From Acanthamoeba castellanii str. Neff (lineage: Eukaryota > Discosea > Longamoebia > Acanthamoebidae): a DNA stretch of 38,428 nucleotides. Shown here piece after piece: positions 11,567 to 22,886 of the stretch. Under the pieces are notes generated by a model that did not search any database, had not been told where the DNA came from, and saw only the letters and a list, made by a program, of their open reading frames with translations. The stretch is taken from contig NW_004457323.1 in assembly GCF_000313135.1 (NCBI RefSeq), forward strand, positions 11,135 through 49,562. Reading direction: 5' to 3'. How positions within the stretch are numbered: position 1 is the first letter of the stretch; each line of letters starts with the position of its first letter. The position numbers were made by a program, and so were the translations under genes.

Positions 11567-13663
11567 TCAAATAATAATAATAAAAAATGGTGGGCGTGTG
11601 CGCGGGTGGTCACGGGGCTTGGGCGGCGTCGCGCTCGCGCGGTGGTGATGGGTCTGGGTCGACGTGCGCCTCCTCCTCCTCCTCCTCCGGTGGTGGTGGT
11701 GGTGGTTGTGGTGGTGGTGGTGATAGGGAGAGAGTGGGGAGCCGTCGCTGCAGTGGTGGCGACGAGGAGCGAGGAGGCGAGGGAGGGTGGGCCCCGTTTT
11801 CCGAGGAGGAGGAGGAGGAGGGAGAGGAGGCTGCAGTGGGGAAGAGGACGAGTGGGGCAGCGGGGCCTCGCTCGGCGCGCTTGGGAGACGGAAGGGGGAC
11901 GCGTACGGCGACGAATAGGGAGAGCACTGCGGCGGCGGCGACGGCGACGACGACGACGAATAGGACGACAGGCGCTTCTCCAGGTCCTATGACACGAGAA
12001 ATGGGTTCAGCTCCTCGTCATGCGTGCACAGACAGGAGTCCGGGGCGCAGCAACCACAAACAAAGGACTCGCGAGGCGTTGGTGGGGTGGGTGGGTGGGG
12101 TGGGACGTGTATCGAGAGGAGGAGGTACCTTGACGAGATGGAGCATGTTGTTGACGAGGTGGAGGGGCGAGGAGCCGGGGAGGGACGGGGAGGTTGACGA
12201 GGGCGAGGGGCTGGCAAGCGAGTCGGAGACGCTTTTATGTCGTCTGGCGGGAGTGGAGGCGGCGCCGGGCGAAGAGGAGGGCTGCTTGGTAAGCACACAC
12301 GCAGCGTTGGCGGCGGAATCACCGGACGCAGGGACCAGTGGAACAGCCGACCGTGGTGGTGGTGATGATGATGACCGAGAGAGGAAGTCGCTCGCGGCTG
12401 CTTCGCCACTGAAGTGGAAAGTCTCGTGGTCGGGCCCCAGTGGCTCCGACTGCTCCTGCGCATCGAGCGCCTGCAGCTGCCCGCCCCACGCGTTACCTCT
12501 TTGCCGCGGTAAAGGCATTGGCGAGTGGGGGTGGGAGTGGGAGCGGGTACCTGCAAGGTGAGCTTGCCGATTTGTTGCGCACGCACGGCCAGCTCCGACT
12601 TTTGCTCTGCACGCCCACCCACCAGGTGAGCAGGCATCACCCCCTGTAAACCAAGGGAACACAGGAGGAGGGCACGCACGACACACACACACACACACAC
12701 GCCACACGATGCACACACGATGCACACGCACACAGGAGACAGATGGTGCGGGGGGGGGGTACCGCTGATCTCCTCTTTGAGTCGCTGGATGAGCTCCTCA
12801 GTGCGGGAACGGGCTTCCTCGAGCTCGCTCTGCAGACAGGCGTTCTCTTCGATTGCCTTGTCCAGCTTCTCTCCCAAATCCGCCACGGATGCCGACGACT
12901 CTCTGTCCAGAGACAGCGCACAAGACCCGATCCGACCCGCGCGCTTCAGAAAAACGTGTGCTCACCGCGAGCGGAGCAGGGTACATACCTCTCCCTGCGG
13001 CCGAGGTCGTCGTTGTCCTGCTCCAGCTGCCGCTTCTTGACGCCGATGACTTTCAACTCGCTGCGCAGCGTCTCGGTTTCCGCCTGGCGATCGCACGCGT
13101 CAGTGTGGCCCGTGTGGGTCCGGGCGACCTGGAGAGAAGGGTCGTCGGGGGCGCTGTAAGGAGGTGCGCACCTGTTGTCGCTCCAGTTGCTTCGCATACT
13201 CCTCGGTCACACGGGCATGCTTGGCCTACCCCCCCCCACCGCCAGCAGCACCACCACCACCAGCAGCCAAGCCTTCGAATGAGCTGCCATATAGCATTGT
13301 GTGTTTGTATGTGTGTGTGTGTTTCGCCTTTCTTCCTGCCGGCAGCTGCCATTTGGTTGGGGGGGGAGCGAGGGGCCTGCGTACGAGGAGGTCTTCGTGT
13401 TGCAGTTTGAGAAGCGAGAGGGCGCGTGAGGTTTCGTCGTTCTTCTTTTCCGAGCGCTGTAGGTCTCGCTCCATTTCTTGCTCCAGAGCCTTGCTCGACT
13501 CCATGAATTCGGCAAAGCTGGCTTCCACCTCTTCCATCTCTTCCCGTCTCTCCTCGGCCTTGCTGCGCCACTCTGCCACTTCGGCCTGCAACGCCGCACA
13601 TCGTTCCCGCCAGTACTCTTCGCCGTGGGGTCCAGCGTGCCCCTCTGCCTCGGGTTCCATCAT
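11567..13663 (-). CDS. nudE: NudE-family coiled-coil protein (NDE1/NDEL1 homologue, dynein/Lis1 adaptor)
   Basis: Exons at about 13663-13385, 13225-13172, 13083-12989, 12902-12763, 12606-12551, 12476-12129 and 11986-11567 join in phase. The N-terminal ~190 residues are a continuous coiled coil with NudE hallmarks: EEYWRERCAALQAEV near the start, LKVIGVKKRQLEQDNDDL, then LGEKLDKAIEENACLQSELEE and IQRLKEE followed by ELAVRAQQIGKL. In animals and fungi this region binds Lis1 and dynein intermediate chain and links dynein to cargo and centrosomes. The rest is Ser/Pro-rich and poorly conserved. Translation may begin at ATG 13663 or two codons earlier at 13669. Read in the phase of the preceding exon, the last exon is low-complexity (Ser, Pro, His, Arg) and runs to TGA 11569-11567, giving about 463 residues; another frame would stop near 11610, so the 3' end is less certain. 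Confidence 0.85.
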
Positions 13664-13895
13664 GAGCATCCTCCGCCCCCCGCCACTCTTTTGTGTGTGG
13701 CGACAATCGTGGTGTTCGAGAAAACCACCTTTTCCGTGGCGTATTCTTTTTCTTGGTCTGGGCTTGGCGCCAAAATCTTTTGCCACCGGCGCAACTACCA
13801 AACTGCAACCTGGAGCGGCCGAGGAGAGCCGGGAACACTTTTCTATTATTTATTATTTATTATTATTCTCCTATATTGGTTCTTCCAGCGGCGCT
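13664..13895. promoter_or_regulatory. Divergent intergenic region between nudE and the F-box gene
   Basis: The two start codons face away from each other across 232 bp, so both promoters must lie here or inside the leaders. An AT-rich TTATTATT stretch at about 13840-13868 is the only obvious low-GC element. No factor site is claimed. Confidence 0.45.
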
Positions 13896-15396
13896 ATGTT
13901 CTCGTCTACCCCAGCGCTTGCTTCGTTCGCCGCGGAGGACGACCTGGTGTTGCTGCTCGGGGCCGCTCCCTCTCCTCTCCGTCACGCCCCCAGGGTCCGT
14001 TACAACAGCGCGCGCCCCGGTGGGACAGAGCACCACCACCACCACCAACGTAGCTCGTACCACCACCACCACCATCAATGGGCGCCGCCGCCGCCGCAAG
14101 TGGCCCAGCAGCAGCAGCAGGCTGCGTGGTTCTCGTCTCCGGTGAAGGTTCGACGCCCGGCCCTTGGCCCGCTCCTCCGTCGATGTACCAGGACCACCGC
14201 CACTGGTGGTGGCGCGGCCACGAGTACGCCGCGCGGACCCCTCTTCGCCCTCCCGCTTGCTTTGACGGGAAGACGGCACGACGTCGGAGGCATCAGTTCT
14301 CCTCCCCTCCTCCGGCCAGACTCCGCGAGCGAGGAGGAGCAGCAGCAGCACAACGACGACGACGGCGACGACGGCGAGGACAAGGAAAATCGGGACCCGT
14401 CCTCTCTCCCCCGCCGCCGCCACGCTGCTGCGGCCGCACCTCCCGACCGGAAGGTTCCTCCTCCTCCTTCTCCGGCGGCGGCGGCGGCTGCCGTGGCATC
14501 ATCGGTGGTGTCTGTGCTCGCCGCCGGCGGGGGAGAGGAGGGGCACCGGACGGAAGCACACATGGATGAGGACTACGACGACGACGACGATGACGAAGAG
14601 GACGACGAAGAGGAGTCCAAGCAAGAGGACGACGAGGTGGAGGGGCCGGCGTGGGCTCTGCCGCCCGAGGTGTGGGTTCTGGTGTTCCAGCAGCTGCCGG
14701 CCCGCGACGTGTGCGCTTGCCGCCTCACCTGCACCCGCTGGCACGGCCTCGCCTCCGGTACATCCCGCCTGCGACGCTCTCTCTCTCTCTCTCCCTCGCT
14801 GCTGCTGCCTATGCAATGGCACACGGCATTGCACTGCTGCTGGTCATCCCCCGCCCCCTCCCCCCGGGATCATCCGGCGATCTCGCATATGCATATGGCG
14901 ATCTTCATCAGAGGCTGAACTAACACGGCGGCGGCGGCGGCAATTACAGACGGGGTCGTGTGGCGCCACCTGTACGGGCGGGATTGGGGCCACCATCACC
15001 ACCACCACCACGGGCAGACGCAGCACAGTGCCGACGGTTGCCTGCCCGCGAAGGCCGGCCTGTGGCGGGAAGCCTACCTACAGCGGTGGGTGGAGTCGGC
15101 CGCCACGGCAGCGGCGGAGCTCCACGACGCGGCCAACGCCGCCACGACGGCGTTGGCGTCGGAGGCGGGGCCGGGCAGCAGCGCTGACGTGGAGCGGACG
15201 AGCGGGCCAAAGCGGCCGCGGTGCTATGGGGGACACCACAGGCGAGGCGAGGGCCCGATCCTCCTTGGTCGGCGTCGCCAGCCGGCAGGGCCATGGGAGG
15301 ACGCCGATCACCACCGCCGCCAAGAAGAGGAGGAAAGGGGCAGGCCGCGCCCGGCCAAGCGCAGCAAACCGCAGCGGCGCAACCACGACGACGAGG

Positions 15397-15441
<45 letters not shown>

Positions 15442-15518
15442 CCGAGTGGCGGGAGGCCATGCTGCGGGCCTACTTTGCCGCCATCGACCGGGAGAGCCTG
15501 ACTGAGGCCGATGAGTAG
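13896..15518 (+). CDS. F-box protein with acidic and polyglutamine tracts
   Basis: Two exons (13896-14757 and 14950-15518) encode 476 residues. An F-box sits at about residues 252-288 and spans the intron: WALPPEVWVLVFQQLPAR, then CRLTCTRWHGLASG, continuing into VVWRHLYGRDW in exon 2. F-boxes bind Skp1 in SCF ubiquitin ligases. Upstream are His-, Gln- and Ala-rich tracts and a long Asp/Glu block just before the F-box. Downstream is WREAYLQRWVESA, a Lys/Arg-rich patch (PKRPR and PAKRSKPQRR, possible nuclear signals), 13 consecutive CAG codons and a closing helix WREAMLRAYFAAIDRESL. No LRR, WD40 or kelch substrate-binding module is visible, so the target is unknown. Confidence 0.8.
15402..15440 (+). 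repeat. (CAG)13 coding trinucleotide repeat
   Basis: Thirteen uninterrupted CAG codons in the last exon of the F-box gene encode polyglutamine. Confidence 0.95.
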
Positions 15519-15649
15519 GACTTCCGACGGATATTTTAAAAAATAGTGATAGAATGTCTCGTAGGCACCACCACGCGGACTCTAGGCCAGCAGCGCGAGC
15601 CAGACGGCCTCATGCACGTGGCCGGCATTTGAGTGGAGGAACTGCTCTC

Positions 15650-16817
15650 TCACTCCGATTTGTGGCGCCGGCGGCTCGCTCGAGGCGGGGAGACATCTTC
15701 CTCCTCCTCCTCTCGGGCCTTCTGCTGGGCGACCCAGGCGTCCATGTCGGCCCAGCGCTCGTACAACCACTCGATGCGGCCTTCTCTCGTCGCGGGCATG
15801 TCCTTCCACGCAAAGCGCCACAGCTTGGCGTGGATGGTTTTGTTGTGCAGCCCTGAACACCAACATCGGGGGGGGGTCGTGTGTGTGTCGTGTGTGTCGT
15901 GTGTCGTTGGAGACGAGAGAACAGCCTCCCATATGAGAGAACAATCCCCCCCTCCGTCTAACCATCCAACAGCCTCCCCCCCCTGCAGCGCGGCGCGATA
16001 GGTGCAGCAAGCAGCTGCTGCTGGCCAGGAGGGGGGGCACGTACCGCCGTTGGCCAGCTCGAAGAAGTCCCGCGCATGCTCGAAACCGGAGTGGGCGCAA
16101 AGCAGGATGTCGGCCCCCTGCATGGGGTTGGGTGGCGCCAGGCAGGTTCAGCAACGCGCAGTCGCGTGGGTGTGGGTGGGGCACCGACCTTGGCTTCGTT
16201 CTTCTCGAAAAGGGCGAGCACGCCGCCCAGCCGCGGGGGCAGCGTCCACTTGAGGGCTTCGGCCCTCCGCAGCAGCTCGCGCGCCACCTCAAGCGCCTTT
16301 CCGTCGTCATCGCCGCCTGCTTGCTTCTGCTGTTTCTCCAACTTTTCCACGTTGGCCTGGCCGCCGTTGTTGGTTGGTTGGTTGGTTGGTTGGTTGTGGT
16401 GGTCGGGGGGGAGCAGGAGCTTAGCCGGGCGGGGCAGATTGGGTGTCGGGTGTCGGGTGGGTGTACCCGCAGCTTGTGGAGGATGTGCTCCCGCTTGGAC
16501 TTGCTGAAGCGGGTGCCCTCGGGCCAGATGCAGGTCATGATGTTGGGCCGCACGGTGGTGCCGTCCTCCGACTGCTCCGGGTGGGCGTCGTCGAGCAGGC
16601 TGGTGAGGGCCTTGAGCTCGTCCGCCATGCCGGCGCCCGCCTCGCGCTCCAGGAAGAGGTTGGGGGTCCGGCTGCCCATGACGTCCAGCCCGGCGTCCCA
16701 CAGCAGCGATTTCTTGACCACGTAGCGCATCCTGAACCGATCGGAGAAGAGGTACTGCACGTGCGCACCACCGCCGCCGCCGCCGCCCCAGAAACGGGTC
16801 AGTGTCATGAGGACGAT

Positions 16818-16855
<38 letters not shown>

Positions 16856-17754
16856 AAGTGATGATGATGTTGATGATGATGGCGGTCATGCTGGTGATGG
16901 GGAGTGATGGGTGAGGAGTGGTGGGTGCCTGGGGCAGGAGAGTGTCAGCGAAGCTGTTGTGGCGGATGAGGGTGAGGTAGGTGGCGCCGGGAGTGACGAG
17001 GTGTGCGCCGTCGAGGTGCTGGCGGCAGCCCAGGAGGCGGAGGGCGGCGGCGGTGAGGAGGTAGTGGCCCCACCAGTGCTGGTGGGTGTAGCACCACTGC
17101 CGCCAGCGCCGGCTCGCGGGACCCAGGCAGCCGAGGGCGAGGCCCGCCACGTAGCCGCCCAGCCCGAACACCCACACGGCCGCCATCTCCGCCGCGAGGT
17201 AGGCCACGAAGAACAGCAGCACGCGCGCCAGCGGCTGCTGCCGCCGATAGCGAGAGCCACGCGCGCTGTCGCAGGCCACGGCCACGGGCAGCAGCAGCAG
17301 GGCCAGCGGGACCGCCACCACGAACAGCACCGTGAACAGCGGGATCGTAATGGCACGCCGCCCCCACTTCTCGCCCCACTTGCCCCACTCCGACTGCCGC
17401 GCCGAGTTGTAGTTGCCTGCTCGCACCCACCCACCCAACGCACCCACCCACCCAAAGGGTCACCGACTCGGCCCCATCGCGCCCAACTCACCACGAGAGT
17501 GCTTCTGCTTGCCCTCCCCCACTACATGCTATTTGTACTTGACTCTCATAATCATAACAATAACAATAATAATAACAACAAAATGAGAGAGCGTCGGGTT
17601 TGGTGCCGGAAGCACTGGGGGGGGGGCAAAAGAGAAGACGGCAAAAAAGAAAGAAGGAAGGAAAGGGAGGAGCGTGTGTACCGTAGGGCCAGGCAGAACC
17701 GATGCGCGGCTCTTCGCTGTTGCCTACCACGCTGAAGCTCCACAGCCCCACCAT
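15650..17754 (-). CDS. PlsC-family lysophospholipid / 1-acylglycerol-3-phosphate acyltransferase (LCLAT-like)
   Basis: Exons at about 17754-17682, 17416-16929, 16754-16467, 16356-16189, 16117-16045 and 15852-15650 encode about 430 residues. Start chosen at the ATG at 17754 (MVGLWSF); an in-frame ATG lies at 17772. The N-terminal third is hydrophobic (IPLFTVLFVVAVPLALLLLP and VLLFFVAYLAAEMAAVWVF), indicating membrane helices. Acyltransferase motif I is RHNSFADTLLP (H-x4-D), followed by FRMRYVVKKSLLWDAGLD and the phosphate-binding WPEGTRFS. The tail GLHNKTIHAKLWRF matches family members that act on lysophosphatidic or lysocardiolipin substrates at ER or mitochondrial membranes; substrate cannot be decided here. 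The intron after LLPQ appears to start with GC, and it carries a (TGC)n run at ~16820-16854. Confidence 0.82.
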
Positions 17755-17959
17755 GCCGACCGCTGCTCGCACTCCGCTGCTTCAGTTCCCCTCCGCCAAC
17801 CTCCTGACCGCCGTGTGTCGACATGTCGACACTCATACTCCAGCACAAAAACAATATAAATTGTTTCTGCGAAAGCAGGTGGGAGGAAGAGCAAACAGGC
17901 CTTTTTTTTGTTCCATCCACAGCAGCTACGTAAAAATACAACAAGCCCCTTTCGCGGTA
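17755..17959. promoter_or_regulatory. Divergent promoter region of acyltransferase and BTB-SPRY genes, TATAAA at 17855-17860
   Basis: The start codons are 205 bp apart, head to head. A TATAAA lies about 100 bp before the BTB-SPRY ATG. A GTGGGA at ~17880 and a pyrimidine-rich CCACAG at ~17922 could bound a small 5'-UTR intron. These are sequence matches only. Confidence 0.45.
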
Positions 17960-20954
17960 ATGGAGGCACCCCACGAGGAGGAGGCCAAGAAGGTCCCCCC
18001 CAAGGACACCATGGAGGAGGAGCAAGAGGCGCAAGAAGCCGGCCAGCTGCTCAAAATCGACGCCAAGGGTCGACCCTTTGATGCGGCACTGTTTGGCGAG
18101 ACGGTGGTCAAGGGCTTTGAGAAGATGTACAACAACCCACTGCTGAGCGACATCAGCCTGGTGGTGGGTCTGGAGAAGCTGCCGGCCCACCGCATGGTCC
18201 TCTGCGCGTGGAGTGACACCTTTCGCTCCATGCTCGAGAACAAGGACTGGGCCGAGTCCTCCCTGCACGACCTCCCCATCCACCTCGACGACCCCGAGGA
18301 CCAGCTCCACTTTAAGAACATGCACGTGTCCCCACCTGCTCCCCTCCCCTGCTCCCTGCCCACGCGCACTTTCCTCACACACAGAGGACGATTTGCACCT
18401 TACCCCCCCCCCGCTAGTAAGACACAAGAACCACAGTATTCTACGAATACCAATACCAATACTACTACGATTAATAATAATAACAATAATACCAATACTA
18501 CGAATAATATATGGCGCCCACGCGTGGCTTGCCTCCGCGCGGTGTCAACCACCGCCACCGCCACCAAAGGGGGGGGGAGTGACAGTGCCCAAGTTCTGGG
18601 CGCGCACGAACGAACGTGCCTTACGCATGTTGTTGGGCGGCTGGGCGGGGGTGCTTATGTTGTGTGCAGGCTGCGCTACATGTACACGGGCTCGATCGAC
18701 TTTGTCTCGGGCGACAACATCATCCCGCTCATTCGCTTGTCGGACTACTACGGCATCCTTTCCCTCAAGGTGCGCGTGCGCCCCTCGCCTTCTCCTTCCC
18801 TGCGCGCACGTGTGCGCCAGGACCGCGGCTGTGTCCACAGCAGCCTTCTCCGCCGTGACCACGTGGCATGCACTTAACGCTGCCCGCCGCCGCCGCCACA
18901 GGAAATTTGCGGCGACCTGTTGGGCGAGCAGATCAACGAGGACAATCTCTTCTTCCTCCTCGACATCGTGGAGCAGTTCGATTGCAGGCGCCTCAATGCC
19001 CACTGCGGAGAGTTCCTCGCGGAGCACTTTGGCGACATGTGGACCGAGCTCCCCGAGCGCCTGATGGGCCTCAAGGTCGACACCTGGGCCGAGATGCTCA
19101 AGAGCAACGAGCTCCACATACGGTACTGGCATCCCATCCCCCCTCCCCCATCTCCCATCCCCATCTCCCCATCTCCCATCTCCCATCTCCCATCTCCCAT
19201 CCCCCATCTCCCATCTCCCATCCCCCATCCCCCATCCCCCATCCCCCATCAAAAAAACCCCCATCCCCCATCCCCCATCCCCCATCCCCATCCCCCATCT
19301 CCCATCCCCCATCCCCCATCTCCCATCTCCCATCCCATGCATGTGCCCTCCCCCTCCTTCCTCTCTCTCTCTCTCTCTCGCTCGGCTGGCCTGGCCTGAC
19401 CTCACCTTGGGGACCCTTGGGGGGGCTGCGCACACAGATCGGAGGAGGAGCTCTACGAGGCCGTCATCAGCTATGCCAATCAGGTACCCACGGGCGCGCG
19501 GAGCCCCCTCCCCCGTCTACTCCTTCCTGCCCTATCCACCCCTTGGGTGTGGTGTGGCACTCAAATGCAGATCTCCTAACATTTCTTCCTCTGTCCATCA
19601 CACATCCCTCCTCCCTCCCCGCTCGTGCCCCGCCCCCAACGACGTTGAACCACACCTCCAGTTTAAGGCGGAGCCCCAAATGCGAGACAAGGCGCTCACC
19701 ACGCTGCTCCCGCTCATCCGCTTCCCGTATCTTCGCCCTCGCTTCCTCGTGCAACAGGTGGAGACCGACAAGTCAGTCATGCACCTCCCCATCGTCCACA
19801 GCCTCCTCTACGAGGCCTACCGCTTCCGCATGTACCCCGCGGCGCACACCACCTTCCGCACCGAGGCCCGCAGAGGTACACCACACACGCGCGCGCGACA
19901 CTACATACACAATCGTCAGCTGCACACACACACGCACACACACACCTCTCTCTCTCTCCACCGATGTCCTTCGCCCCAAGAGCCAACAGCGCGAGTCCTT
20001 GGCTCACTGCAACGCTGCTCTTCTCTTCTTTTTCCTCGGTGCAGGCTTCCAACGGTTTGACAGGGACCACTGCTCGTCGGCGATGCAGCTGAGCGACGAC
20101 GAGCTGAAGGCCACGCTCTCCAATTCCTCCGGCTGGAACAACGTGCGCTGCGTATGTCCGTTGTCGCCCTCGTACAACTACGTCGAGTTCAAGGCGGACA
20201 ACGGACCTAACATGATGATCGGCATCGTCGACGGTGATTGCGGCCGTAATGCCTACGCTGGCCAGTTCAGCAACGGGTACTGTGCCTCCTCGCCCTCTTC
20301 CCCCACCCCTCTCTCTTCTCTCTCTCTCTCTCTTCTCTCTTTCTCTCTCTTTTCTCGATGTACATGTAGAAATGCCGGGGATCGGGGAGGCGACTGACGG
20401 TGCACGTCGTACGATGCGGCACACAGGTGGACGTACTATTCGCAGGGCGGGCTGTACCATGCCGGCGGCACTCCGGCGACGGGCGCACGCTATTCGCCAG
20501 GAGACACGATCGGAGTGGAAGTGGATTTTGCGTCGAGCGACGGCAAGATCAACTTCTACCGCAACGGCCAGCTCTCGGTGAGCCTCACGGGCATCCCCAA
20601 GGAGAGCACCAACCTCTACCCGGTGGTGTGCTGCAGCGCCATGGGCGATGCGGTCTCCATCGTCGTGGGCGCCGTCTCTCCGGCCGACGAAAAGGCCGGC
20701 AAGAAGAGGTCCAGCTCAGCCGCCAAGAAAGCCCGCGCGGTCGCACCCGCGCCTGCTCACCCCGGCTACGATGACCCACACCCAGGCACGACACAACGCA
20801 TGCCAAAACACAAACCAACCCGACCTTCACGCTTTCGTGCCCCCCCCCCCACATTTTGCCGTGCAGTGATCGCACGACTTTTTTAACCCCGTCACCGTCG
20901 TGGCGGTGTGTGCGTGGTGCAGATGACCTGGCGACGGACGACGGCGACTTCTAA
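17960..20954 (+). CDS. BTB-BACK-SPRY domain protein (probable Cul3 adaptor)
   Basis: Eight exons (about 17960-18327, 18670-18769, 18902-19122, 19438-19483, 19662-19875, 20045-20276, 20427-20785, 20923-20954) give 523 residues. A BTB fold covers ~residues 55-160: LLSDISLVVGLEKLPAHRMVLCAWSD, then RYMYTGSID and LSDYYGI (quoted in parts). A BACK-like helical region follows (NLFFLLDIVEQFDC, FGDMWTELPERL, ELYEAVISYAN). A SPRY domain occupies the C-terminal third (NYVEFKADNG, MMIGIVDGDC, WTYYSQGGLYHAGG, GDTIGVEVDF, INFYRNGQL, LYPVVCCS). The tail is basic (KKRSSSAAKKAR) and ends in DDLATDDGDF. BTB-BACK proteins usually bring substrates to Cullin-3 ubiquitin ligase, with SPRY as the recognition module; that role is inferred. 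The last intron seems to have a GC donor. Confidence 0.85.
19133..19335 (+). repeat. CCCATC-type hexanucleotide minisatellite in BTB-SPRY intron
   Basis: About 200 bp of CCCATC/CCCATCT units, interrupted once by an A-run near 19250, make up most of the intron after the exon ending at 19122. The unit gives open reading on both strands but no plausible protein. Confidence 0.9.
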
Positions 20955-21172
20955 CGCGTTGACCCGGATCCAAGGCCAGGGCGTACCTGTGTGCGGACGG
21001 GGGAAAGAAAGAAGGAAAGAAAGCGTTCTCATTTTCCTATTTTTTTTAAAATGCAACCACTGCTTTTTCTTTTTCTTTTTTTCGAGGAGCTGTCACAGCT
21101 GAAGACCCACCGCTACGTGGTGGAGCCCAGTCACGCCCACAACAACGACGACGAGGAGGAAGGAGGTTGACC

Positions 21173-22848
21173 ATGTTGTCATCTAAGCTTGAGGGGACTG
21201 CAGGCGAGGGAGGAGCACCAACGGCGGGGTGGACGGAGGTGCGGTGGCGGGTGAGGGCGCCCTCGGCGGGGGAGGGCCAGGTGGTGTGCGTGGTGGGGAG
21301 CAGCGAGGTGCTCGGGGCGTGGAACCACGACGCCGCTCTCGAGCTGGCGCGCGAGGAGGGCAAGCCCGACGCCTGGTGGGGCCGCGCTCGCCTGGCCCGC
21401 GGGGTCGAGTGCCGCTACAAATACTTCATACGGGAGGGGGCCGCCATCGCCAAGTGGGAGAGCTGGCGGGAGAACCGACGCCTGGTGCCCCTCGGCGTCG
21501 AGCTCTTCGTCGATGACGGCCGATTTGGCGTCGAGAAGACTTCCCCCTCTTCCTCTCCCTCGCCCTCCTCGCCCTCTCCCCCCAGCAGTAGCAGCAGCAG
21601 CAGCGACGTTTGGGAGGACCACGGCTGGCTCGTTTCCGACATCCAGGTGCGTGCCCCCCCCCCCAAATACCTTCCCGTGGGGTTCTTCTCTTCTCACCCC
21701 CCAATGGCCCAATGCCGCTCCTTCCACCACCTCCACCGCGCAGCTCCGTATCACGCTGGGGGCCAAGAGCTTGGAGCACCACTCCAAGCCGCGCACGCCT
21801 CCTGTGGAGCTGCGTGACTCACAACTGCGGCCCCACAAGCTGGTCTTCTCCTCCAAGGACGTACGTGCGGGGGAGAAATCGAGACAAGGCTTTGTCCCCG
21901 GCCGGGGCCAATGCCGCACTGCTAACGCTACCTGCCTGCGCCTCCACGTTGGTCGTGCAGCCGAACATCGTCGCCAAATCGGTCTTTCTTGACGACGACG
22001 CTCGCGATGAGCTCAAGGAGCACACCTTCCACACGGGAGGCTTCTCTTCTCTCCATCTCTACGTCGATTTCTTCGTGGCCGGCTCTACGTGCGTCACGCA
22101 CGCACGCACGCATGCACAACACGCATTCTCTCCTTCCAAATATCCTGCGTGGCCTCTCAATGTGCGGCGATGCACGGGCGTTCTAACTTCACAAGGGGCT
22201 AAAATGGCGGGCATGTGAGTGCAGAACCAAGGTCGGTCGCGCCATCATCACGCCTGCGTTGTTGCGTGACTTGATCGGCACAGCCGCCATTCCCATCGTT
22301 TCTCCTGGTAACCACCACCACGCCACCACGCCACCACTCGCACGCTCTCGCTATGGGGACCAGGGCTGGCCGTGCGTATGTTCATGCCCGTGCTTGCGTG
22401 CAACGACGCGCTTCCTTGTCCCGCGTGCACAGAGCTGGAGGAGGTCGGCATATTCGCGTTCGAGTATCTCATTGTGAAGCCCTTTGAGCACGAGAACCTC
22501 AGCGACGTGTTGGCCCGCACCTACTGGAGTACGCGCCTGTTCACCTCCTCCTCCCCTCTTTGGCTGCCGCTTCGGGCCAGCCCTCTATGAAGGTGTCAAA
22601 TGACAAGGGAGAGCGTAGAGCCGGTGCATGCGCTCCACCCCGCCTGACTTGTGTTCTGCTTCCCCACCTCCTTTGTCTGTACTCAGAGTCGACCAAGTTC
22701 GTGGACGTGGGTCACCGGGGCTGCGGCGCTAATCGAGCGGTGTCCAAGAGCGGCAAGAAGACCGTCGTCAGTACGCCTTCCTCTCTCTCTCTCTCTCTCT
22801 CGAGGTGTCTGTAGATCGAGACCTGCTCCTGCTCCTGCTGCAGCCTAG

Positions 22849-22886
<38 letters not shown>

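Noticed and set aside
14590..14650. Acidic Asp/Glu stretch as a separate small gene
   Set aside because: It is continuous and in frame with the F-box that follows.
15582..17447. 621-codon unspliced minus-strand frame containing the acyltransferase
   Set aside because: Reads through five introns and a TGC repeat; the spliced model keeps all conserved motifs in phase.
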